Under the pieces are notes generated by a model. That model had not been told where the DNA came from. It ran no database searches and worked only from the letters and a program-made list of their open reading frames with translations. A DNA stretch of 7,105 bases from Bacteroidota bacterium. GTDB taxonomy: Bacteria; Bacteroidota; Bacteroidia; Bacteroidales; UBA1556. Below are positions 1-6,204 of this stretch, piece by piece (positions within the stretch are counted from its first letter, which is position 1; each line of letters starts with the position of its first letter). Location of the stretch: the NCBI GenBank assembly GCA_003648395.1, contig QMPB01000225.1, positions 1-7,105 on the forward strand, given 5' to 3'. The translations under genes and the position numbers were made by a program.

Positions 1-770
1 CTCCAATAAAAATTGGATTATCTGCCTCTTATAAATGGCTAAAGCTTGGATTTGCTTTTAATATGCCTTCTTATACTAATTCTCTTGGTGAAACAAAAAC
101 TTTTGGCTTGTTCTTAAATACGCAGACTAAGATGATGAATTGGGGTTTAGACTTTTATTTTGTTAAAAACAAAGGGTATTATCTTGCTAATCCTGAATTG
201 AATGTACCAGGCTGGACAGATAGAGATCAATATCCATTTCGTTCAGATATAAAAGCTTTGAATATAGGTTTATTTACACATATGGTCTTTTCAAAGAAAT
301 TTTCGTTAAAAGCAGCTTTACAACAGACTGAAAAACAATTGAAAAGTGCAGGTGGTTTTGCGGTTCAAGCTGGTATTTCATTCTCAGGTATTGAAAGTGA
401 TTCTACAATTATTCCGTATAGTCAACAGGCTTATTATTCGGGCATTACGGAGTTTACTAAAGGTAGTTTTACGAGTTTAAATATCCGTCCTGGCTATGCT
501 TATACCTATGTTTATAATGATTTTTATGCAACAGCAATTGCTCATGTAGGTTTAGGATTACAGATTCAGTCTTATAGAATGAATAGTGATCATTGGGGAT
601 TAAAATTGTCTCCGACTTTTAAGTATAGAATGGTATTTGGTTATAATTCAAATGATTATTTTGTAAAATTATCTTTTGCTTTTGACACTTCTAGTTTTTC
701 AATAAATAAAGTGAAATTTAGAAATGGTTTTGTTACTGCTTCACTTAGTGGAGGAATAAGAATTTTATAG
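1..770 (+). CDS. DUF4421-like putative outer-membrane beta-strand protein, 5' end outside window
   Basis: The reading frame is open from the window edge (first full codon at position 3) to the TAG at 768-770, giving about 255 residues. The ATG at 63 is internal: the frame continues upstream with residues of the same character (KIGLSASYKWLKLGFAFN). Short alternating hydrophobic/polar stretches rich in Tyr, Phe, Gly and Ser recur along the whole fragment (YKWLKLGFAF, WGLDFYFVKNKGYY, FSLKAALQQTEKQLKSAGGF, VGLGLQIQSYRM, YFVKLSFAFDTSSF), as in an outer-membrane beta-barrel. The order 'YKWLxLxF', 'KGYYL', 'QTEKQxKSAGGF', then a 'DSTIIP' segment resembles DUF4421, a Bacteroidota family of unknown function; that match is from memory. 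A signal peptide would be expected in the missing N-terminal part. Role: unknown. The fold class is more secure than the family name. Confidence 0.72.
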   Translation, partial: PIKIGLSASYKWLKLGFAFNMPSYTNSLGETKTFGLFLNTQTKMMNWGLDFYFVKNKGYYLANPELNVPGWTDRDQYPFRSDIKALNIGLFTHMVFSKKFSLKAALQQTEKQLKSAGGFAVQAGISFSGIESDSTIIPYSQQAYYSGITEFTKGSFTSLNIRPGYAYTYVYNDFYATAIAHVGLGLQIQSYRMNSDHWGLKLSPTFKYRMVFGYNSNDYFVKLSFAFDTSSFSINKVKFRNGFVTASLSGGIRIL

Positions 771-778
771 GAATAGCT

Positions 779-800
779 AGGTTTCTGTGAAAAGAAACTT
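779..800 (+). terminator. Small hairpin after the DUF4421-like gene, possible weak terminator
   Basis: GTTTCT (781-786) pairs with AGAAAC (793-798) around a six-base loop. It can extend by an A-T and a G-T pair to 779-800. It lies 8 bases after the stop of the DUF4421-like gene. The following bases (ACTCTTAACT) are not a real U-tract, so intrinsic termination is only a possibility. The rest of the 771-841 gap shows no clear TAnnTTTG-type Bacteroidota promoter. Confidence 0.3.
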
Positions 801-841
801 ACTCTTAACTCAGGTTAATAATATTCAAATAAAAACAAAAA

Positions 842-1102
842 TTGCTAGGACAAAATTCTGTATTTTCGTGCTACGAATATTTAAGAAAAGACAAATTGTA
901 TTTATTGAAAATTAGAGGAGCAGGAAAAATTTCTGATTATTTACAAGTTAGAGATGATTATTTTACTTTAATTGCTTATTTTAAGGTTGATAGTTATATC
1001 ATAAATCTTAATAAAATAGGTTTGGAGAATTATATAAAAGATTTTGAAAATATTGTTGTAGAAATGCCTTTTGGTGAAATGAAATATATTAAGAATAAAT
1101 AA
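842..1102 (+). CDS. Small conserved-looking protein of unknown function upstream of the FtsE-like gene
   Basis: This ORF of up to 86 codons ends at TAA 1100-1102, 12 bases before the FtsE-like start, so the two are probably co-transcribed. An in-frame stop at 830-832 bounds it upstream and there is no ATG before the last dozen codons. Possible starts are TTG at 842, 896 or 905. The later ones would begin near 'LKIRGAGKISDYLQ', where the sequence starts to look protein-like, so the 842 start may be too long. The central part (KISDYLQVRDDYFTLIAYF) is compact with alternating hydrophobic residues; the C-terminal part ends 'VVEMPFGEMKYIKNK'. No signal peptide or transmembrane segment is evident. 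I have a weak memory of similar short proteins beside ftsE-like genes in Bacteroidota but cannot name a family. Codon use matches the neighbours, which favours a real gene. Function: unknown. Confidence 0.62.
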   Translation: MLGQNSVFSCYEYLRKDKLYLLKIRGAGKISDYLQVRDDYFTLIAYFKVDSYIINLNKIGLENYIKDFENIVVEMPFGEMKYIKNK

Positions 1103-1114
1103 CTAACTAAATCT

Positions 1115-1804
1115 ATGGATACTTTAATAGAACTTAAGGATATTGATGTTTTTCAGAAAGACTTATTAGTACTTTCTAAAGTTAATTTGGAAGTAACAAA
1201 AGGTGAGTTTGTTTATTTTGTTGGCCGTACAGGAACAGGTAAAAGTAGCCTGCTAAAAGTACTTTATGCTGATTTACCTACTCAAGGGCTTGGAAATATT
1301 GTGGGTTATAATCTTAGTAAATTAAATAGAAAAGAAATTCCATTTCTACGAAGAAAATTAGGCATTGTTTTTCAAGATTTTCAACTTTTAACGGATAGAA
1401 CAGTTCATGATAACTTAATCTTTGTAATGAAAGCCACAGCATGGAAAGATAAGAAGTTGATGGAACAAAGAATTGCAGCTGTACTTCAAAAAGTAGGTAT
1501 GGAAACAAAAGGGCATAAAATGCCTCATCAATTATCTGGTGGTGAGCAACAAAGAATTGTTATTGCAAGGGCTTTAATAAATGAACCAGAACTTATTCTT
1601 GCTGACGAACCTACAGGTAACCTTGACCCCGAAACCTCAAAGGGAATTATGGATTTATTATTTGATATAGCAAAAAGCGGTCGTGCTGTTGTAATGGCCA
1701 CACATGATTATAATATGATAAAGGAATATCCTAGTCGTATAATGAAATTTGCAGATGGAATGGTTGCTGAAAAGGATAATATTGATACGCTTAATCTTAG
1801 TTAG
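1115..1804 (+). CDS. ftsE: FtsE-like ABC transporter ATP-binding protein
   Basis: This 229-residue protein is a complete single ABC nucleotide-binding domain of the usual FtsE/LolD length. Visible motifs in order are: Walker A GRTGTGKSS (about 37-45), Q-loop FQDFQLL (Gln87), ABC signature LSGGEQQR (140-147), Walker B LILADEP with catalytic Glu165, D-loop GNLDP (168-172) and the H-loop histidine in ATHD (His197). FtsE binds ATP at the inner membrane and, with FtsX, controls cell-wall hydrolases during division. The phrase 'FVGRTGTGKSSLLKxLY' and the short tail after the H-loop favour FtsE over a LolD- or MacB-type ATPase, though these are close relatives. No FtsX is in the window; in Bacteroidota ftsE and ftsX are often apart. 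The ATG at 1115 gives the expected N-terminal strand (LIELKDIDVF). The stop overlaps the stop of the convergent glycosyltransferase gene, with no terminator between them. Confidence 0.88.
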   Translation: MDTLIELKDIDVFQKDLLVLSKVNLEVTKGEFVYFVGRTGTGKSSLLKVLYADLPTQGLGNIVGYNLSKLNRKEIPFLRRKLGIVFQDFQLLTDRTVHDNLIFVMKATAWKDKKLMEQRIAAVLQKVGMETKGHKMPHQLSGGEQQRIVIARALINEPELILADEPTGNLDPETSKGIMDLLFDIAKSGRAVVMATHDYNMIKEYPSRIMKFADGMVAEKDNIDTLNLS

Positions 1805-2931
1805 TCAAATATCAGTTTTATCAAATTATCAACCTTAGTTGTATTGTTAAACTCCTTTGGTATTATTGCTTTTCTTTGATTATAATCATCAATAGTAAAT
1901 TTTCTTTGCATTAAAGTATCAATAGATTCTTTAATCTCGTTATTAGTATTTGCTATTTCAACACAATTATCTAGCCCACTTCCAACTAGCATTTCATCAT
2001 TTACCAAACAGTGTTTACCTTGGTATATTGAGTTAAGTAATTTTAATTTAAGTCCTGTTGGCTGGTCTGTTAATAATAAATTAATATGTGCTTCAGAAAT
2101 AAGCTTTTCCATTTCTTCATTATCTGGATTTGATATTACTTTTACATTGCTATGCTTTTTTGCATTCTCACTAATACTTCTATCAGGGTTCATTCCTGCA
2201 ATTATGAAATTAAATTCACTTTTTTTTGCAATTTCATTGATAATTCTATTTGCTGTGGTAATATTCTCCTGCACACTTAACTTACCATGGAATAGAACAT
2301 ATTTATTAACTTCTATTTCACTAAAACTAAAGCCATCTTGCTTAAAGAATGAATATATATTCTCAACTTTATTATTTGGGAAAATAGTTTTATAATATTT
2401 CTGTTCTTCCTTACTTACTGTCAAGAATAAAGAAGCTCTCGAAAGATTTTTTTCCCATTTTTCAAGCTTTTGAGCCTCTTTATTATAATAAAACTTCTTG
2501 AAAATATTTTTCTCACTATTGGCAAGACCTCTATAATAGTGATGCTCAATATTTGATGATCGATATATTAGTTTTCTTCCTTCTAAAGCTGGACTTAACA
2601 ATAAGCCACATGTATGCATGCCTTCGCAAAGAATAGGGTAGGAGTCTTTCTCTAATTTTTGAATTAACTTACCACAGATTCTACTCAAAATAATATATGG
2701 CGTAGAACTTAAATTATAAAGAAGTCCTGTTTTTCTCGGGTAATAGTTTACTTCTTCGCAATACAATTCAAGTAAATCTGCAACCTCTCGTCCATATTGA
2801 AAACAATGCAAGTGAACTTTTACTCCCTTAATGTATAATTCTTTTACCTTATAATATACATCTATTACTCCTCCATAGTTTGCTGGAAAAGGAATATCAA
2901 ATGATATAATATGAATATGTTTTTCGTCCAT
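1801..2931 (-). CDS. Glycosyltransferase, GT-B fold, GT4-like (possible mannosyltransferase)
   Basis: I place the start at the ATG 2931-2929, giving 376 residues. An ATG at 2982 would add 17 residues that only overlap the upstream gene, while 'MDEKHIHIISFDIPFPANYGG' begins exactly as the N-terminal Rossmann strand and glycine-rich loop should. The preceding gene's stop shares one base with this start (TAATG), a translational-coupling arrangement. Features: a 'PFPANYGGVID' loop (about 14-24), 'YRSSNIEHHYY' (about 123-133), 'LFHGKLSVQEN' opening the C-terminal domain (about 213-223), 'FIIAG' (about 242-246) and 'TGLKLKLLNSIYQG' (about 292-305), which sits where GT4 enzymes carry the EX7E donor site but lacks that motif. 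No membrane segment is evident. It likely transfers a sugar to a cell-surface glycan or glycolipid on the cytoplasmic side; donor and acceptor are unknown. Similar Bacteroidota proteins are, as I recall, annotated as mannosyltransferases. Confidence 0.82.
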   Translation of the reverse strand: MDEKHIHIISFDIPFPANYGGVIDVYYKVKELYIKGVKVHLHCFQYGREVADLLELYCEEVNYYPRKTGLLYNLSSTPYIILSRICGKLIQKLEKDSYPILCEGMHTCGLLLSPALEGRKLIYRSSNIEHHYYRGLANSEKNIFKKFYYNKEAQKLEKWEKNLSRASLFLTVSKEEQKYYKTIFPNNKVENIYSFFKQDGFSFSEIEVNKYVLFHGKLSVQENITTANRIINEIAKKSEFNFIIAGMNPDRSISENAKKHSNVKVISNPDNEEMEKLISEAHINLLLTDQPTGLKLKLLNSIYQGKHCLVNDEMLVGSGLDNCVEIANTNNEIKESIDTLMQRKFTIDDYNQRKAIIPKEFNNTTKVDNLIKLIFD

Positions 2932-4040
2932 TATAGATACTTTGAATATACTTTGTGCATTATATGTTCTTGACTTTCCCAAGTCAGTTCCTCTGCAGCA
3001 GTATTAATTTGAGCTTTCTTTTTCTCCTTATAATCTTCCTTTAGCATTTTATTAATATTATTTGCTATCTCTTTTGGATTATGATTTTTACAAATTAAAC
3101 CAACATCTTTTTCTTCAATAATATTCTTAATTACTGGTAAATCTGATGCTAAAATAGGAATACCCGCTTGGATATAATCAAAAATTTTATTTGGTAAACT
3201 ATACCGGTAGTTTAAATTGGTATCTTTATCTAGACTGAACCCAACCTCTGAATTATAGGTATATGATTTTAGCATTTTAGGACTTTGTTTTGATATAAAA
3301 ATAATATTATCACTAAGATTATTACTCTTTACCATTTTCTTAAGTTGAGGTACTACATCACCATTTCCTACAATAAGTAATATTGCATCTTTAACATATT
3401 CCATAGCAAGTACGAGCTCTTCAGAACCTCTATCTATATTTATACCAGCACCTTGAAGAATAATGTACTTTTGATTTTCAATTAATCCTAATTCTTCTTT
3501 AGACTTATAAATATCTTTAAATTTCCTATTTGGTAGATTTCTTATAACATTAATTTCTACATGATACTTTCTATTATAAATATCAGCAATAGATTTGTTT
3601 ACTGTAAAAATATTTTCAAGTTTAGGAAATATTGCTTTTTCAATTCTCTCCCAAACCTTTTTTGCAAATCTTCCTTTAAGTTCAGGTACCTCAGTGTATA
3701 ACTCATGAGTATCATATACAAGCGGAAGCCTTTTTAGTTTTGATACTAAATAATTAGCAGGCAAAGTATCCAAATCGTTGGCAAGTAAGACATCTGCCTT
3801 ATGAAATAGTAGATAAAAGAATAGGCGTATATTCAAATTTGCATAGAAAAGTGGACCTTTTGCAAACCAAAGAGAAAAACGTTTAATATTATAACCTCTA
3901 TTTGAAATTTCTTGTGAATCTGAAAGTTCTCGTCCTAAAAGTTGAATTTCAAATCCCATCTCCAATAATGTAGCACAAACCTTGCGTACTCTTTGATCGC
4001 TGTATAAATCATTGCTTACAGATACAATTATTTTTTTCAA
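2931..4040 (-). CDS. Glycosyltransferase family 4-like protein, GT-B fold
   Basis: The protein has 369 residues. It starts with TTG (4040-4038): an in-frame TGA lies two codons upstream and no ATG is near, while 'KKIIVSVSNDLYSDQRVRK' is the expected first strand and loop, so TTG is the credible start. The N-terminal domain contains 'VLLANDLDTLPANYL' (about 84-98) and 'VYDTHELYTEVPE' (about 108-120), both typical of GT4-like N-terminal domains. The C-terminal domain has 'ILQGAGINIDRGSEELV' (about 194-210), 'LLIVGNGDVVPQL' (about 221-233) and 'SLPNKIFDYIQAGIPILAS' (about 281-299), the nucleotide-sugar site, where an Asp replaces the second Glu of the usual EX7E motif. It probably adds a sugar to a lipid-linked or envelope glycan in the cytosol. 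It lies 35 bases after the ubiD stop and overlaps the next gene by one base, so the three genes are probably one operon. Sugar specificity cannot be read from the sequence. Confidence 0.86.
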   Translation of the reverse strand: MKKIIVSVSNDLYSDQRVRKVCATLLEMGFEIQLLGRELSDSQEISNRGYNIKRFSLWFAKGPLFYANLNIRLFFYLLFHKADVLLANDLDTLPANYLVSKLKRLPLVYDTHELYTEVPELKGRFAKKVWERIEKAIFPKLENIFTVNKSIADIYNRKYHVEINVIRNLPNRKFKDIYKSKEELGLIENQKYIILQGAGINIDRGSEELVLAMEYVKDAILLIVGNGDVVPQLKKMVKSNNLSDNIIFISKQSPKMLKSYTYNSEVGFSLDKDTNLNYRYSLPNKIFDYIQAGIPILASDLPVIKNIIEEKDVGLICKNHNPKEIANNINKMLKEDYKEKKKAQINTAAEELTWESQEHIMHKVYSKYL

Positions 4041-4075
4041 TTTTCAATTTTTTCAAATTAATATTTCATATCTAA

Positions 4076-5950
4076 TTATTTTGCAATGGCATCACCCTCA
4101 TACAACTGTTTTCGATATTTCAAAGAAGGGGAAGGGAGGAATTCTCCTATATTGTAGGAACTCCATTTTTCATCAACAAGTTTAATTGTGGCTTCATCCA
4201 TACAAACTATGTTTGGCCAATCTCTATTAAAATTGTCCATCTCAAGATTTTTTCTTAGTCCATCAATAAATAAGGTGTTATATGCTTTTCCATTATTGTC
4301 ATAAGTATAAAAACAATCTCTATTTGGATCAGAATTATTAGCTACACGCCAAACAATATCACCTAAATTGCCAATCTCAGCTACCTCTTCTATAAAAACA
4401 ACAAATTTTATATTATCAATAAGATTCTGTTCAAACAATTTTCTTGCAATAAGTCGAGCTACATCAATTACTTTTTTTAGTTTAATAATTAATATGCCTT
4501 GTCCCTTTTCAATAAACATAGAATTAATATCTAGCACTTCATCAAAAGCTAATATTTCTTCAATATTTACTTTTGGCAAAGCAGATTGTTCAGTATTCTT
4601 TCTTGTAGCATCAATCCCCATTTTTCCTCCTTCAGCAAATCTTTCTGAAGCATGATCAAGTACATCCATAGGGCCACGACTTAACAAAATATCTTTTAAT
4701 GGATTAACATTTTTTGCAATGGATTCCACAACAGCTGAATAATCTGTTAGATTAATATTTTCATCAAATATTGCCAAGTATTTGTTAAACATCATCTGAC
4801 CAGCTCCCCATAAAGCACTCATTACTTTCATGCTCTGCCCTGGATAGGTTTTTTGAATGCTATTCAATACAATATTATGAAATACACCTTCCATTGGCAT
4901 ATGCATATCTTTTATTTCAGGAACCATAGTCATTTTTATTGGTGCCAAAAATATTCTTTCAGTTGCCAAACCCATAAATACATCCTCTTGTGGAGGAATT
5001 CCTACAACCGTTGCTGGGAAAATAGCTCCTTTCTTATGGCTAATATGTGTAATATGAAAACTTGGATACATATCAGCAAGAGAATAATAGCCAGTATGGT
5101 CGCCAAATGGACCTTCCAAAATCAATTCCTCTGATGGGTCAACATAGCCTTCTAATACAAAATCAACATCCTCAGGTATATATATATCATTGGTTTTACA
5201 TTTTACAAGCTTAACCGCTTCTTTTCTAAGAAAACCTGCTAACATATATTCATCAATTTCCTCAGGTAGGGGAGCAGTTGCAGCATAAGTATATACGGGG
5301 TCGCCTCCTAGAGTTACTGTAACAGGCATTTTTTCGCCTTTTTCCTTATATCCCCTATAGTGTGAAGCTCCTCCTTTATGCATATGCCAATGCATTCCAG
5401 TGGTCTCTTTATCAAGTATTTGTAGCCTGTACATGCCCATATTGTGGTTGCCGTTTTCTGGGGATAAACTATGTACTACAGGAAAAGTAATAAATGGTCC
5501 ACCATCATGTGGCCATGTTTTTAAAATTGGAAGTTTTTTCAAATTAACTTCCTTCATCTCAATTTCTTGGCATTTGCCAGCTTTCTTAGTACGATTTGGA
5601 GTCCACGATGATATTTCCTTAAGTTTAGGCAACATCTTAAGTTTGTCCATTAAGCTCTCTTTAGGGCTTGTTAATGATTCAAATAGTGCATGAATATTGT
5701 TAGCAACATCTTCTATATCATTTACTTGAAAAGCCATCTCAATCCTTTTCTTCGAGCCCATTGCATTAACTAAAACAGGGAATTCACTACCTTTAATATT
5801 CTCAAACAATAAGGCTTTTCCTCCATGCTTAATAAATCTATCATTAATCTCAGAAATCTCTAGATTAGAACTTACTTCAGCCGCAATCCTTACTAATTCT
5901 CCATTCTTTTCTAGAAAATCTACAAAACTACTTAAGCTTTTAAATGCCAT
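4076..5950 (-). CDS. UbiD-family decarboxylase (prenylated-FMN dependent)
   Basis: The protein has 624 residues and starts at ATG 5950-5948 (MAFKSLSSFVDFLEKNGELVRI, the normal UbiD N-terminus). UbiD enzymes decarboxylate aromatic or unsaturated acids using prenylated FMN supplied by a UbiX-type enzyme. Core family blocks are present in order: 'NMGMYRLQILD' (about 170-180, with Asn170 and Arg175 at the spacing of the metal/cofactor Asn and catalytic Arg of fungal Fdc1), 'HMHKGGASHYRG', 'LGGDPVYTYAATAPLP' (about 214-229), 'EYMLAGFLR', and 'EGPFGDHTGYYS' (about 279-290, whose Glu279 and Asp284 match the catalytic acidic pair). E. coli UbiD is about 497 residues; the extra length here is C-terminal, as in longer homologues from menaquinone-making bacteria. 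A step in menaquinone synthesis is a reasonable guess, but no quinone gene is nearby. No frameshift is seen. Two glycosyltransferase genes follow closely. Confidence 0.92.
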   Translation of the reverse strand: MAFKSLSSFVDFLEKNGELVRIAAEVSSNLEISEINDRFIKHGGKALLFENIKGSEFPVLVNAMGSKKRIEMAFQVNDIEDVANNIHALFESLTSPKESLMDKLKMLPKLKEISSWTPNRTKKAGKCQEIEMKEVNLKKLPILKTWPHDGGPFITFPVVHSLSPENGNHNMGMYRLQILDKETTGMHWHMHKGGASHYRGYKEKGEKMPVTVTLGGDPVYTYAATAPLPEEIDEYMLAGFLRKEAVKLVKCKTNDIYIPEDVDFVLEGYVDPSEELILEGPFGDHTGYYSLADMYPSFHITHISHKKGAIFPATVVGIPPQEDVFMGLATERIFLAPIKMTMVPEIKDMHMPMEGVFHNIVLNSIQKTYPGQSMKVMSALWGAGQMMFNKYLAIFDENINLTDYSAVVESIAKNVNPLKDILLSRGPMDVLDHASERFAEGGKMGIDATRKNTEQSALPKVNIEEILAFDEVLDINSMFIEKGQGILIIKLKKVIDVARLIARKLFEQNLIDNIKFVVFIEEVAEIGNLGDIVWRVANNSDPNRDCFYTYDNNGKAYNTLFIDGLRKNLEMDNFNRDWPNIVCMDEATIKLVDEKWSSYNIGEFLPSPSLKYRKQLYEGDAIAK

Positions 5951-5986
5951 ATTTCTCTTTTGAAATTATTATTTATTTGGGCATAT

Positions 5987-6019
5987 CCCTACCATATTTA
6001 AAATGTTTTGGTGGTAGGG
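5987..6019 (-). promoter_or_regulatory. Perfect 8-bp inverted repeat in the ubiD leader
   Basis: CCCTACCA (5987-5994) and TGGTAGGG (6012-6019) are exact reverse complements separated by 17 AT-rich bases. The right arm is also the outer left end of the long palindrome, so the two folds compete for the same bases. It lies about 37-69 bases upstream of the ubiD ATG and would form a hairpin in the ubiD leader if transcription starts upstream. A regulatory role is inference; it may simply be the edge of a repeat element. Confidence 0.4.
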
Positions 6020-6152
6020 TCGGGCTATTCGTTGTATCACATTTGCAAAATAAACTATTGCTAATATTTTAAAGAGCTTCCTTTAGGTCGCTTTTAAAAA
6101 CATAAGCAATACTAGTTATTTTGCTTCATGTGGATGCCACTTCTATCCCTTA
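6012..6152. repeat. Long imperfect palindrome, Bacteroidota-type intergenic repeat
   Basis: The two halves pair over most of their length. GCAAAATAA (6045-6053) pairs with TTATTTTGC (6116-6124). TATTGCT (6056-6062) pairs with AGCAATA (6105-6111). The AT-rich run at 6063-6074 pairs imperfectly with 6093-6104, and AGC (6075-6077) with GCT (6090-6092), closing a loop that holds CCTTTAGG. The outer arms GTTGTATCACAT (6031-6042) and ATGTGGATGCCAC (6128-6140) pair imperfectly, and AGGG (6016-6019) faces CCCT (6147-6150). The left end GGGTCGGGCTATTCG and right end CTATCCCT match, from memory, the ends of a recurrent non-coding element in Bacteroidota genomes. It could act as a bidirectional terminator or stabilise the end of the collagen-like mRNA. 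Confidence 0.68.
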
Positions 6153-6161
6153 TGTAATACG

Positions 6162-6192
6162 AAAAGCCTTATTTATTGTTAATATAGCTTTT
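6162..6192 (-). terminator. Possible weak terminator hairpin after the collagen-like gene
   Basis: AAAAGC (6162-6167) and GCTTTT (6187-6192) are exact inverted repeats around 19 AT-rich bases, starting 13 bases after the collagen-like stop on the minus strand. The T-run lies inside the stem rather than after it, so termination is uncertain. The longer palindrome just beyond may matter more. Confidence 0.28.
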
Positions 6193-6204
6193 ATTAATTT
6201 GTTA

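Larger units (their letters stand above)
5951..6204. other. 254-base intergenic region with nested inverted repeats
   Basis: No ORF is supported here. It separates the collagen-like gene from ubiD, both read on the minus strand, so it should hold the end of the first transcript and the start of the second. Most of it is inverted repeat (separate entries). The stretch next to the ubiD ATG is A-rich on the sense strand (AATTTCAAAAGAGAAAT then ATG), the usual Bacteroidota start context with no Shine-Dalgarno sequence. I cannot point to a convincing -33/-7 promoter. Confidence 0.7.

Noticed and set aside
1314..1508. 64-codon minus-strand ORF opposite the FtsE-like gene
   Set aside because: It is a shadow of the ATPase gene with no supporting motif or spacing.
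2147..2395. 82-codon hydrophobic plus-strand ORF opposite the second glycosyltransferase
   Set aside because: Its hydrophobicity comes from the complement of Lys/Glu/Asn-rich coding DNA; the minus-strand gene explains the region.
2932..2982. 17-residue N-terminal extension of the second glycosyltransferase from an ATG at 2982
   Set aside because: It lies wholly within the upstream gene, has no fold character, and the ATG at 2931 starts exactly at the expected first strand with a TAATG junction.
4368..5693. Three plus-strand ORFs of 93-97 codons opposite ubiD (4368-4655, 4853-5134, 5400-5693)
   Set aside because: All are antisense to a fully conserved UbiD reading frame, have odd compositions and show no family features.
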